From Gentiana macrophylla (taxonomy: Eukaryota > Streptophyta > Magnoliopsida > Gentianales > Gentianaceae): a stretch of 64,000 bases of DNA. Made by a program: the position numbers and the translations under genes. The stretch's first letter is position 1; every line of letters starts with the position of its first letter. Of the stretch, positions 47,167 to 58,167 are shown piece after piece. A model generated the notes under the pieces. The model was not told the DNA's origin. It saw nothing but the letters and a program-made list of their open reading frames with translations, and did no database searches. The DNA lies in NCBI GenBank assembly GCA_026214975.1, contig CM047805.1:66875383-66939382 (forward strand). The letters are read 5' to 3'.

Positions 47167-48835
47167 TGTTGGTCTTATTTTTAAGTTTTAGTGATGAGGG
47201 CCAGACTAACTGTTATAGTGCAAAGGCAAAAAGATGTCTAGATCAAATGTATAGGTTTATTAGAGTTTGATCTTTGTATAGGTTTGATCAAACAAGCACT
47301 GTAATAGTCAGCTGATTTATATCAGCAGACCAGTCTAGGTCAGTAGGGTAGTTAGGTCAGTAGACTTATCAGGAACCTGCTGAAGACTGAAGGCAGAGGG
47401 CTCAAACTCCGTTAATGAAGGCTAAAGGATCAAACTTAGTAATTAAAGTCAAGGATATGGAATCATAATTTAGGCAAGTCTGTGATGACCTAAACTGATT
47501 ACATATACCTTATGTAGAAGGTCTAAGTTCCATAAGTTGGATGATGTTTGGAACTTGGTTATAATTAAAAAGGTGTAATCTAACTTCACAAATAAAAGTG
47601 AGATAAAAGAAATCAGCTGCATTGAATTTGTTACACAGCAAATTGTTGTTCAGCAGAATGATAGGTATTACAGCAGATTGATGAACCTGCCGATAATATA
47701 CCTCGGTTAATTCAAGATTACATTGGAAGGTTACATGGATAAGGACAACCAACTACCTCTGATTTATCAAACAAATCAAGGGCTGAGATTAAAAGGACGT
47801 TGGGATGATTCAGAATTTTATCCAATGGATATAAGTCAAGGGTGGACAGACTGCACTATCAAAAAGGATTCTGACAGTGTCAGTCCTATGAATAGTGACA
47901 GAAAGCAAGTCAAATGGGACAAAACAAGGAAAGGCTATATTTGAATTTCAAATACAAGTCACATGCCATCCTACCTATAAATAGAGGACCTCCAACTCAG
48001 AAAGAGATGATGATTGATGAATTTTAAGAGAAAAATATAAGAGATATTTTTGAGCTGAAAAACACCCTGCTGAACCTACTGAACTTAAAGCTACTGATTC
48101 AGATAAAATCTTCAAGTGTATTCTGTATTCAAGCTACATCAAGTTTACACACTTGAAGAATGCAAGCTGCTGATTATATCATCCTAATCAAGCTGTTGCA
48201 ACTAAATCATTTACTTGATTCAATCTTTATTTTATAAAGAACCTGCTGAAGACAGTGAAGCATCTGTTGGTTGTGAAAGACTGTTGTTTGTGGTGGAGCT
48301 GGTGAAGAGGCAATCCTACCCTTCAAGGACCAGTGAAAGACTTTGGAGCAACAATCCTACCTGTTCCAAGTGTTCAGTTTGTGAAGCCATAGTTATTGGT
48401 GAAGGACAAGCAACTTAGGAATCTTTGTAACAGCTACATCAAAGATCCCTAGTGAATTACCTCCAACATCACAGGAGAAGAGTGGACTGACAGGATTACA
48501 CCACCTGGAACCACTATAAAATTTTCTTACTTACTTTCTGCACTTACATTCTGCATTTAGTTTACCATACACATCAACCTACTGAATCTAGAAATTGAAA
48601 TCACACACTCACACTACTGAGTATCTAATACTTAGTATCATATTTAACAACAATTAATAAGGCTTAATTTTTGATATAATTCCGCTGCACAAATTTAGTA
48701 AACTCAACTGTCAGTAGACTACTATATATCAACAGGCTGCTGAAGTTGCTGAGTTTGTTAAATCCAAAAGTTTTAAGTGTTAAGTTTATTCACCCCCCCT
48801 CTAAACTTAACCAAAGCCTTTTCAAGGGACCAACA
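47167..48835 (+). repeat. 3' LTR of C2
   Basis: TGTTGGTCTT to GGGACCAACA, 1,669 bp. It keeps CAGCAG/CTGCTG-type text that is altered in the 5' LTR. TATA box TATAAATAG is at 47976-47984. Confidence 0.93.
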
Positions 48836-49276
48836 GCTCCAAATTCTTCGACAGGAGAAACGCCCTTTTCTCTAGTCTACGGATGCGAGGCGGTAATTCC
48901 TACGGAGATCGGTTTTCCCTCTCCTCGAGTTCTAGCATACAAATTCGAAACCAATGCTCCTGATCTTCAACACAAAAAAGATAATTTTGAGGAGAGAAGA
49001 GAAATAGCTTTAGGTCGAATGGAAAAATACAAACAAAAGATCTCACAGTATTACAACGCAAGAGTTAAGTACAAATACCTCAAATTCGGAGATTTGGTCC
49101 TCAAAAAGAATGAAGCAAGACGACAAGAAGCTACTGGCAAGTTAGAACCGAATTGGGAAGGCCCGTATCAGATCCTAAAGGTTCATCCCAAAGGGTCCTA
49201 CCAACTCGGACGAGCAGATGGAACCACGGTTCCTCGGCACTGGCATGCCAACAATATGAGGAAATACTACGTTTAA
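48836..49276 (+). pseudogene. Integrase C-terminal part of the Tat element, segment 3
   Basis: The frame is open from 48841: APNSSTGETPFSLVYGCEAV, then PTEIGFPSPRV, a charged helix, and the C-terminal block KFGDLVLKKNEA ... GKLEPNWEGPYQI ... GSYQLGRADG, ending NNMRKYYV and TAA at 49276. This is the natural end of pol; the 140 codons present are intact. It is called a pseudogene only because the gene is split by the LARD and C2. Confidence 0.9.
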
Positions 49277-49499
49277 GTTAACTTTATCTCAATTTATTCT
49301 TACTTTTTTACGTTTTGTAATAAGTCTATGTGACAATTTCATGAGTATTCTAATAAACATATCTTTTCTCGAGATGATTTTATGTTTTTTAGGATCTACA
49401 GCCTCAACATTATAAGTCTAATACGATACAAGATGTGAAAGGCAATGCAACCGACTACGCAAGTCGGACCCCTCAATATAGCCTAAAGAAAAACGAGCT

Positions 49500-49720
49500 T
49501 TCAAGGCAAAAAATGCTAAGGCTAAGGGAGAGTTCGCAAAGTCGGACCAAACGCCCACAAAATCGACCAGCCAAAAGCAAAACGAGCCTAATGGGCAAAA
49601 AATGCTAAGGCAGAGGGACGGTTCTCAAAGTCGGACCGAACGCCCAGAGCATCGACCTGCCTATAACAAAACTAGTCCGTGAGACAAAAAATGCTAAGGC
49701 AACTAGGTCGATCTCAACTA
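49500..49720 (+). repeat. Tandem repeat (~90 bp, three units) downstream of Tat pol
   Basis: AAAAAATGCTAAGG recurs near 49507, 49597 and 49686, each followed by related text with AAAGTCGGACC and AACGCCCA between the units. Unit length is about 90 bp. Confidence 0.75.
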
Positions 49721-50011
49721 GACTAGACTCACAAGTGCAATAGGAACCAAAGGTTCATAATACACTTGGGGGGAAACACGATATCGATAAAGCAAACAGC
49801 AAATAGGGCCAGAGGCCCGACAAGCGAAAAGCTAAAAGACATCGAGATATAAAAGATGCATAGTAAAAAGAACAGAAAAATACAACAAAAAATCGATTCA
49901 AAATCGAAACAAAATAAGATCAGCCAGTACAAGACCAAATTTATATTATACAAATCCAAGTTCAAAAGATCGAATGAAAGTTCAACAAAAGTAAAATTCA
50001 AAGAACAACAA

Positions 50012-51133
50012 TCAAGAGGTAGCGTCAAGAGTCGGCTCGGTGATAGCAGGGGTTGGCTCGGCATCGGAGGTCGACGGACCATACTTCAGGCCAGAGATTC
50101 CCCTTGTTGGAACTCCTCACTGTACTAGTCGTACAACTTCTCCGCCTCTGGGTTGTAGAATTACGGAGCTGTGAACTTCAACACGTCAAACTCTGGATAA
50201 GCCTCCGTAGCCTGATTCACCGCCATTGTAAAGACGCCCATCATGGCCATGCGCATCATCACCGTCAGGTCATCATCAAGCTCCTTCGACTGTCGATATT
50301 CGAGGACTGCATCTTTCCTAGCCACGTCGACCTGGGAAGGAACTTTCTCCAGCTCGACCCTCAAAGCATCCCTCTCTTCTCGAGCCTGCTTCACCTAGGC
50401 CAAAGACGCATTGTGTGCTTCCTGCATCTTCTCGAACTCTACATCCAGATCGGCAAATTTCTTATCCATGACCTGCCAGTCATTTCGAGTTTTGGTCAAG
50501 TCAATGGCAGATTCAGACAGCTCGTCCTTCAACCTCCTTATCTCGACGCCTGCCTCTCTCGGATGAGTCTCCAACTGGGACTCCAATCCGGCTATGGTGG
50601 CACTCTTCTTGGCACTCTCATCGAGCAGCTTCCAAATTTACTTCTTCAAGTCCTCTTCTGCCTCGACTGGCGTAGTCAATCTCTTAGCAGCTTCCTTGCC
50701 GAGGTGGTTTGTCTGTCAAGAAAAAGAAACGTGTCACTTAGCAGAAACAAAGGTTAGACCATGATAAAAGTAGGAGGAATGGAGCGACTTACCAGGCGAC
50801 ACAACTTCCGAAGTGCGGAAGATAGAACCTTGTTCTCCATGGTTGCGCTATCGTCAGCAGCCCGGTTCATATCGACGTCAATGTCGGAAGGGGTTTCACC
50901 GACTTTACCCTTCTTAGACGGTCTGTGCTGGTCCCTCACCAAGTCGGACGGAGTGGGTCTCTTATTCGATTGTCACAAGATGTCCTTGACATTCTGACCG
51001 GTATACGGTGTTATCTCGACTATGATTTCGTCATCTTCGTCACGTAATGAACCATAGTGAATAAGTGGGAATTCAGCAGGCTTAGGCTGGGCAGAAATCA
51101 CCACCTCGACATCAGCAGTACGTCCTTCAGACG
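50012..51133 (-). pseudogene. Antisense accessory gene of the Tat element, with one intron
   Basis: On the minus strand exon 1 (51133-50793) reads VEVVISAQPKPAEFPLIHYG, an acidic RDEDDE, a Lys-rich part (RPSKKGKV), and SALRKLCRL, then GTAAGT. Exon 2 (50712-50012) begins TNHLGKEAAKRL in the same frame and continues as a long coiled coil (RRLKDELSESAIDL, KKFADLDVEFEKMQE, REERDALRVELEKV), then LDDDLTVMMRMAMMGVF and a tail ending near TGA 50014-50012 after one shift. In-frame stops: TGA 50975, TAA 50640, TAG 50397, TAA 50163. The 5' end is cut by the LTR at 51134. Tat elements often bear antisense ORFs here (family knowledge); function unknown. Confidence 0.7.
50713..50792 (-). other. Predicted intron in the Tat antisense gene
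   Basis: 80 bases, donor CCTG/GTAAGT, acceptor TTTTTCTTGACAG, T-rich before the acceptor, phase 0. Removing it joins two frames that are both coding-like. Size and borders are typical for plant introns. Confidence 0.7.
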
Positions 51134-51714
51134 TGATTTAAACCGAATCTCGTAGGATCGTTGATTAAAGCACAGCTAACGATTCAGCTTTGAAAAGTAT
51201 ATTTTTATGGCTTTTTGAATATATATATATAACGAAAATAACAAAAGGATATGTAAATACTCCATCTCAGAATATTTACTACGGTGATCCCATCTCAGGA
51301 ACACCAACCAATTACCCCGTCTCAGAATAATCGAAAGAAGTCCAATCTCTGAAAACTTTTTGAAAGAAACCCAATCTCTGAATGTTTCTTATGATAAAAA
51401 TTCAATCTCTGAATTTCAACCAAAATAGTTTTTTTGATTCAATCATAAGCTACCTATTCAAATAAAAGGAAATGCCTTATATAGGCTATAGACTCCAAGT
51501 CCAATTGCCATTTTAGCAATGTGGGACAAAATAACAATAATTAAAAATAATAATAAATATAAAAGACAATTAACCAATGTGGGATAATAAAAGACTAATT
51601 AAAAGACTCAATCTTCCTCTTGAATCGGGTATTATCTGGGCCACATCATTCCCACCCTCGTCAAAAGGATTCGTCCTCGAATCAACATGATGTCATAGAA
51701 GTCCGCACCATTGA
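51134..51714 (-). mobile_element. LTR and end fragment of another Ty3/gypsy element
   Basis: An LTR of 515 bp (51134-51648) starts TGATTTAAAC and ends CCACATCA on the plus strand (TGAT...ATCA ends). Beyond it the minus strand reads a purine tract (GAGGGTGGGAA) preceded by FEDESF-like coding text, as at the end of pol in many plant chromoviruses. Only about 60 internal bases remain before A2 begins. Lineage is a guess. Confidence 0.5.
51260..51425 (-). repeat. Short repeats CCATCTCAGAA / CAATCTCTGAA in that LTR
   Basis: Six or seven spaced copies of an 11-12 base unit of the type C(C/A)(A/G)TCTC(A/T)GAA within 165 bases. Confidence 0.6.
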
Positions 51715-52404
51715 TGTATGACTTTTATATGACTAAATTTACGTGATTTTATTACATTTTATTGACAAATTCTATATAAAATATATAATATTATGATACA
51801 ATTGATATGAAATATTAATTTTTATAGTTTAGTATAGTTAGTAGTAAAATTTAGTATTTATAGTAAAAGTTGTAGTTTTGTACGGTTTTAGTGACCGGAG
51901 TGTTGTGTCTATTTTACACGGGTATTTTGTGTTTATTTCATTGCAGAATCCTAAGATGAACTGAAATCCCGAGTAGCAACACTTTTTGAAGTCAATACAA
52001 GTCGTTGGAAGGAAGTTATAAAGCGTCACTCAATTTAAATGTCAAATGGGTAGTCGTTTTATTTATAACGGAATCTTGAAAACGACATGTATTGAGAATG
52101 GCTCGTTAAAAGACATTTTCTGGGAAAACGTTCTTCATGAAAGTTGAAGATCTTCATATGAGCTTTGTAATACACTTTGAATCATGAAGATTAGAGGTCT
52201 ACAATTCAAATGGTGATCAAGTGGTCATTTGAGTTCAATTAGAAAAGGATCCGTAAACGCCGCGCGATACAAATGGCTTGTCGAGAATGCGTTTTCGAAG
52301 AAATGGTCTTGATGAAAGTTGTGGAGAATTCAACAAGCTTTCCAATGGATCTTGAATCATGTCGTTTGGAGTTTGGAATAAAAAGATATGAATTTTTATA
52401 AGTT

Positions 52405-52440
52405 TAATATAATTATAATTATAATTATAATTATAATTAT
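52405..52440 (+). repeat. AATTAT microsatellite in the A2 LTR
   Basis: About five and a half copies of a 6-base AATTAT unit. It produces a false run of Ile codons. Confidence 0.9.
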
Positions 52441-52489
52441 TCCGTTGCACATGCTAGTGATGATTAGCGTAACATGGGGTAATCATCAC

Positions 52490-52527
52490 ACCGGACCGAT
52501 CCGGGATGTTTCAGGACCGTCCGGGAA
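52490..52527 (+). repeat. Paired GC-rich inverted repeats in the A2 LTR
   Basis: ACCGGACCGATCCGG (CCGGA and TCCGG arms) then, six bases later, TCAGGACCGTCCGGGAA. The same two-part unit recurs at 63202-63240, and the second part at 60914-60928. Confidence 0.75.
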
Positions 52528-52579
52528 GGACCAATTTGCCTATATATATGGCATCGATCTGCGATCGAAGAGGGTACCA

Positions 52580-52590
52580 AAATATATATA
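52580..52590 (+). promoter_or_regulatory. TATA-like region of the A2 LTR
   Basis: The ATATATATATAAACC run near 52580-52595 is followed by a pyrimidine-rich stretch; another TATATATATGG is near 52540. Either could set the start of the element RNA. Confidence 0.45.
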
Positions 52591-53866
52591 TAAACCATAT
52601 CATATATATATTCTCCTCTTCTTCTTTTCTTTTTAATTTTTAGTAATAGTTGTAAATAAGGCCTTACGCCGTAATAATGTAGTTTTAGTATCGTTATAAT
52701 GCTCGGAAAATCTCGGAAGTCGGTTTCTTTGAAGAAGTTCTAATGTCCGGAAAATACGATTTCTGAATCAACTGCCGTATTCGGGTAACTTTTCTTAAGT
52801 ATTTATGATTGTTTTTATATTTTTCGTTGTTATAATGTTTTTAGGCTAAATATAATACTGGCCAAAACTATGTAATCGGTTTTATTTCGATCTTTTCGTT
52901 AAGGAAATGTTGTTAAGTTAAATTGACTAAAATTGAGTTAATTGAATCTTTTTCTATTTTAATCGTATTCGTATTGACATATTTAATCGATCTGAGGAAT
53001 TCATAATCTAATTATGAATTGACGCCTCGTAGTTAGGATACGAAATAAAAGATAGAAAAACCGGAGGGTAAAATTGGCCGTGTGAATAACGTGATAACGG
53101 AATCCGATTTCCTACCCGGGGGTAGATTTGTTTTGGGAGAAATGAATCTTATTATAATTTGTACTCGAGATCGTAATAATGTTAAATCATCAGTTTAATT
53201 GAAACTTAAACCGGAAAGTTAAATCGTCCGGCTTTGACAACCGGAGCCTTTAAAATAAAATTGACCGTTTGACGAACGGAATGACTCCTTTTTATCTAAA
53301 GGTAGATTTGTACTCGGGACCTGTTCAGAAAAACCGTAACAGTTGTGGACCTTGGACTGATGCAATGGACATATGACAATTTCATACGCTCGTGTGAGGA
53401 GGAATTGTTTACCTCAGGAGTGCACCGTTTCATTTACTCAATTGGACCTAAAATAAAAGGAGAGATCGAACACATTTCATTTAATTGAAAGATCGTATAA
53501 ACCAATTATATAAGTTTTGGCCAGTTATCTAAACTTATCTGTTTAATATTTTGGTATCTATATATTTATGTATTTATATATATCGTGTTAGTATAGTTTT
53601 TAATTTTCATATTTATTTTATGTTGACTAGAATAGTAGTGATTGGTGTTATAAAATTGCGGTTTAGATCGAGTTAATAACAGCTCTTTGGTGTTTAACCA
53701 CACGTAAAAGAAATTACCAAGTTCTCTGAGGATTCGCCACTCTGACTCACCATACTAGCACCACAGTTTGACCCGGTACACTGCCGGTTAGAATCGTTTA
53801 ACCCGGGAAATGTCTGTCAGATTTTTGGCACCATTTTCAGGGATAGGTTAGGCGTTGTCAGCATTT

Positions 53867-53884
53867 TGGCGCCGTTGCCGGGGA
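53867..53884 (+). other. Primer binding site (tRNA-Asp type) of A2
   Basis: TGGCGCCGTTGCCGGGGA, complementary to the 3' end of tRNA-Asp(GTC), six bases after the LTR. Confidence 0.9.
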
Positions 53885-54067
53885 ACGTCGCTAATTTCTT
53901 TTTTTTGTGTCTATGGTTACTACTTGTATTAGCTCAAAATTCTCGAGAATAAGTCAACACTTTTCTTATCCCATTTCTATTTTATTTTTCGTTGGTTGTT
54001 ACCTTATAGGTAAATTACCAACTTTTACTTTTATCAATTTCTAGTTATTTTCTATTTTCGTTAGTTG

Positions 54068-56372
54068 ATGACCAGAAGTGGTAAGGCCCCGCTCACTCCT
54101 TATAAGCCTGACATAAACACTTACGAAAGGCAGTTAAGAGTAGAGAGTAAACGCGGTCATACTAGTCAGGGAAATCCTGACCAAGATTCATCTTCAAACA
54201 AAAATACGAGAATGGCTGAAATCAGTGATGAAACACCTGAACAAGGGCTGGAACATGCTCTAGGGCATGGACAAAACCCTGTTAACCCTAATAATAATAA
54301 TAATAATAGAAATAATCAGAATTGGAACCAGAATAATCGTAACAATCTGCCAAACCCGAGACCTATCTGTGATCAAACCATAAGGAGAAACCAGACTAAT
54401 AATCCCATACTTTTACCTAATGAAGGAGCGAATAATTTCGAAATTAAGTCTCATCTTTTTGGTTTAATTGACACAAGAGCCCAATTTCTAGGAGAGGATG
54501 ATGAAGATCCACATCATCATCTCTATCTTTTTGAAGAACTGTGCAATACGGCCAAAAGTCAAGGTGCTCATAAGGAATTAACAAGGATGACTATGTTTCC
54601 TTTTCTTTAAAAGGACGAGCCCGAGATTGGTTTATGTCTCTTCCACACCACTCACTAACCAGTTGGGAGGATATTCAAACTGAATTTTTGAAACAATATT
54701 TCACCCCTGGACGAAATTTGGAATTAAAGGTCGAGGTTGCTAATTTTAGACAAGGATCTGAAGAAACACTTGGGAATGCGTGGGAAAGGTTTAAAAAATT
54801 GTTAAGAGCTTGTCCCGATCATGGTTATTCCTTAGATATGCAAATTCAACTCTTCATAAGTAAAATTGAGAAAAGATTCACGTGCGGATGTAGATCATGC
54901 ATGTGGTGGTTCGTTAATGATGAGTGAAGCTCAAAGCGATTCTGATGCTATAGAAAAGATTTCCAAAAATAACAGAATGTGGGAAACCGGTTCTAGCACC
55001 GTAAAAGTAGCTTTTGCAGAATGTACGTCTAATACGGAAGTTCTAGCACATTTAGAAAATTTGAGTAGGAAATTTGATGGTTTACAACGAGAATAAGAAC
55101 CAAAGTTCGGAAAATAGTACACCAACTGAATACTCAAATCAGGATAATATGCCATTAGGGATAGAAGAACCAACCGGATATTCAAGAGAGGAGGTGAGTT
55201 TTCTTCAGCAGCATAGGAATTTGAACAATGCATACTCAAACTCGTTTAATGCTATTAGAAGAGATCATCCTACTTATCGATGGTCCTAAAACCCTAGTAA
55301 GCAAGGACAACCGCCATATCCAGTCCCCATATAGAATAATAATCAAATCTATCAAGAAAATACATCTAATCGAAATTTACAATCATTACCTAGATCCTAT
55401 CCTCAACATACCACTCAAAGTATACCAAGACTCGAGTTCAACTCAACTGCAGTAAGGAGTTGAAAAATGGGAAAAACTAATGGAAAATATGGTGGGTGTA
55501 GTATCTACTCAATCTAAGAATATGGAAACAATGATGACTTCTATTGAGTACAGGTCTCTAAGGATCTGAGTACAATGAAAACATCTATGAGTGGACATAA
55601 TACCGAGATGAGAACGATAGAAGCCTCATTAAGGAATATGGAAGATCATTTGAGTAGGGAAGGTGAGCGTAACAACAAGAGACCACCAGGAGGATTACCA
55701 AGCAACACTGAAAGAAACCCAAGAGAGGTAAATGTTGTAGTTACGAGAAGTAGAAAACTCTGTGGAATCAATGGGGTTGAAAACTTTGGGAATAATGAAG
55801 TAGAAGATGATTTAGATGGAAAGAATGATGAAACTAAAGATGAAATTGAATTCACTGATGAGGAAGAAGAAATTATAGAGAATTTCTTGAAAAGGAATAG
55901 AAGTTTGGAACCTGAAAATGAAGGTGAAAAATGGGTAAAAATCCCTAGGATTTTGAAAGACCCTATGGATAAAGATTTAAGGAATTTATTCAAGGAACAT
56001 GTTAGAATAGATGAAACTGGTGATAAGGATGAGAAACAGGAAGAACCGAAAGAGTCTGAAGTAGAGATTGATTCAGGGAATATTTTAAAAGAAAGAATTC
56101 AAGAACCTGAAACATGGCGACTAAGTAATACTCAAAGATTTAAGGAAAAAGGAAAAGAGAAATTGATTAAGGAGCCAAAGGTTATAGATTTAGAATCTTT
56201 ACCTTACCCTCCTAAAGATCAAATCAAAAAGGCAAAAATTGATAAGAAGTATGCTCGTTTCCTTGACACTTTTCGTCATCTTCATGTTAATATCCCTGTT
56301 ATTGAAGCTCTGATTAATATACTGCGCTATGGAAAGTTTCAAAAGATATACTATCAAATAAGAAAAAATTAG
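54068..56372 (+). pseudogene. Gag of A2, interrupted
   Basis: ATG at 54068 (MTRSGKAPLTPYKPD). An Asn-rich linker (residues about 75-100) precedes the retrotransposon Gag core: NNFEIKSHLFGLIDT, EDPHHHLYLFEELCNT, then, after a one-base loss near 54606, DWFMSLPHHSLTSWEDIQ and LGNAWERFKKLLRACPDHGY. 54866-55480 is broken several times. 55575-56372 is an open acidic/basic C-terminal part with PPGGLPSNTERNPREV, the usual text before the Athila protease. No zinc knuckle is seen, as is common in this branch. Confidence 0.82.
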
Positions 56373-56419
56373 AGGACTATGAGAATATATGCCTAAATGA
56401 AGAATGTTACGCACTTCTG

Positions 56420-57000
56420 CGAAGATAAGTTACCACCTAAACTGAAAGATCCCGGAAGTTTTACGATTCCATGTGAAATTGGAGGATTTACTGTTTAAGA
56501 AGGTTTTATGTGATCTCAGAGCTAGTATAAATCTCATGTCTTATGAGGATTATAGAAAGCTAGGCATAGGAAAGCTTACTAAGATCGAAATGACTCTGCA
56601 AATGGCAGATAGATTGATTAAGTACCCTAAAGGAATTATTAAGGACGTATTGGTTAAAGTAGACAAATTCTATTTTCCAGTAGACTTTGTAGTTATGGAA
56701 ATGGAAGAAGGATATTCTGCACCTCTTATTCTAGGCCGACCATTTCTAGCTACAGGAAGAACTTTAATCGATGTTCAGAAAGGAGAATTAATTTTGAGAG
56801 TCAATGAAGATGAAGTTGCTTTCAATATTTTCAAAGCTATGAACCATCCATATACATCACCAGAATCATGTTCTTTTATAGAAGATATTCATTCTGTCTA
56901 TGATAATCAGTTACCAACTTTTGAAGACAGATTAGAAGAATGCTTAACTCTGTCTATCTATAAAGAAGATGAGGAAGATACTGAAATGAAAGAGATAATC
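56420..57000 (+). pseudogene. Aspartic protease of A2
   Basis: The frame shows VLCDLRASINLMSYEDYRK, with Arg where Athila proteases have Gly in DLGAS, then a beta-rich body and PLILGRPFLATGRTLIDV, the second protease landmark. An in-frame TAA precedes the KKVLCDL block near 56495. The Arg change in the active-site loop suggests loss of activity. Confidence 0.82.
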
Positions 57001-58167
57001 CTATCTCTAGATAAAGGAAGTTTTACTTTTAAACCACCATGGCATAAGTATTTGGAATTAGAACTAGAAGGACCAGTTCTTAAATCGTCAATAGAAGATC
57101 CGCCGAAGAATCTGGAATTGAAACCGTTACCTTTAAATCTGAAATATGCTTTTCTTGAAACTGATAATCTATTACCGATTAATATTTCATCAACTTTAAC
57201 TGAGCAACAAGAAGATCAATTAATAGGAATTTTAAGAAAGCATAAGAAAGCTTTTGGATGGACAGTTGCCGATATTCGAGGTATTAGCCCTGAGATTTGT
57301 GTTCATAAGATAATTCTAAAAGAAGATGCTAAACCTTGTATTCAACCGCAACACCGCCTCAACCTGAATTTACAGTTAATCGTTAAGAAAGAGGTGATTA
57401 AGCTATTAGAAATGGGAATAATCTTTCCTATATCGATAGTGAATGGGTAAGTCCAACTCAAGTTGTACCAAAGAAAGGAGGTTTCACAAAGGAAAGAGAA
57501 TGATAAGAATGAATGGATTCCAACAAGGGAAATTACAGGATATCGAATGTGCATTGATTTTAGAAAACTAAATGATCATACTAAGAAAGATCATCATCCA
57601 CTTCCATTCATAGTACAAATGTTGGAACGTTTAAGTGGACATAAGTATTACTGTTTCTTAGATGGTTATTCAGGATATTTACAGATTTTCATCGCAGCAG
57701 GAGATAGGGAAAAGACAACTTTCACATGTCCTTATGGAACTTTTGCTTATAAAAGAATGCCGTTTGGTTTATGTAATGCTCCTGCTACGTTTCAAAGATG
57801 TATGATGTCTATATTTTCTGATATGGTTGAGAAATTCTTAGAAATTTTTATGGACGACTTTAGTGTTTACGGAGATTCTTTTGGTAAATGTTTGTCGCAC
57901 TTAGAAAGAGTGTTACAACACTGTGAGGATACCAATCTAGTACTAAACTGGGAAAAATGTCATTTAATGGTATCAGAAGGAATTGTTCTAGGTCATAGAA
58001 TCTCTGAAATAGGAATTGAAGTTGATAAAGCTAAAGTCGAGGTGATTGAAAAATTACCACCACCAGTTAATCTAAGGACTCTAAGAGGATTTCTTGGACA
58101 TGCAGATTTTATAGGAGATTTATTGCAGATTTTTCAAGATAGCAAAGCCTCTAAGTCATTTGCTTGA
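57001..58167 (+). pseudogene. Reverse transcriptase of A2
   Basis: Begins in the same frame as the protease (LKYAFLETDNLLPINIS, FGWTVADIRGISPEICVHKI, EVIKLLEMGIIFPIS). It shifts near 57440 and continues 57463-58167 with YRMCIDFRKLNDHTKKDHHP, FLDGYSGYLQIFIA, the MPFGLCNAPATFQRCM block, catalytic IFMDDFSVYGDSF, and LVLNWEKCHLMV. Apart from that junction the enzyme is whole. Confidence 0.9.

Larger units (their letters stand above)
33726..48835 (+). mobile_element. Ty1/copia retrotransposon C2 (Sirevirus-like), plus strand
   Basis: Complete 15.1-kb element of the C1 family: LTRs at 33726-35426 and 47167-48835, target duplication GCTCC at 33721-33725 and 48836-48840, tRNA-Met primer site, Gag, pol, spacer, third ORF, polypurine tract. 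Without the 1.4-kb solo LTR inserted in pol it would be about 13.7 kb. Several catalytic residues are lost (integrase Asp to Tyr, protease DSG to DRG), and frames are broken at many places. Nearly identical LTR stretches show it is fairly young. Confidence 0.92.
49277..51133 (+). mobile_element. 3' region of the Tat element (after pol)
   Basis: After the pol stop come about 220 bases without visible features, three tandem repeat units (49500-49720), an AT-rich stretch, and an antisense gene (51133-50012). This layout, with tandem repeats and an antisense ORF between pol and 3' LTR, is known in Tat elements. The 3' LTR is not seen; another element's LTR begins at 51134. Confidence 0.7.
51715..53860 (+). 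repeat. 5' LTR of A2
   Basis: The end at TTGTCA (53860), six bases before the primer site, is firm. The start near TGTATGAC (51715) is judged from the end of the neighbouring fragment and is less sure. It contains an AT microsatellite, paired GC-rich repeats (52490-52527) and TATA-like runs near 52540 and 52580-52590. No partner LTR in the window. Confidence 0.6.

Noticed and set aside
49729..50082. Hydrophobic 117-residue frame on the minus strand
   Set aside because: It is the complement of an A-rich stretch past the end of the antisense gene; no family resemblance.
51134..51648. Treating this LTR as the 3' LTR of the Tat element
   Set aside because: Its purine tract and pol tail lie on the right side on the minus strand, so it belongs to a minus-strand element, not to plus-strand Tat.
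52388..52636. Plus-strand frame with an Ile run
   Set aside because: The Ile run is the AATTAT microsatellite; the frame lies in an LTR.
53867..53884. tRNA-Asp gene fragment (also at 5983)
   Set aside because: Only the 18-20 bases complementary to the tRNA 3' end are present, next to an LTR; it is a primer binding site.
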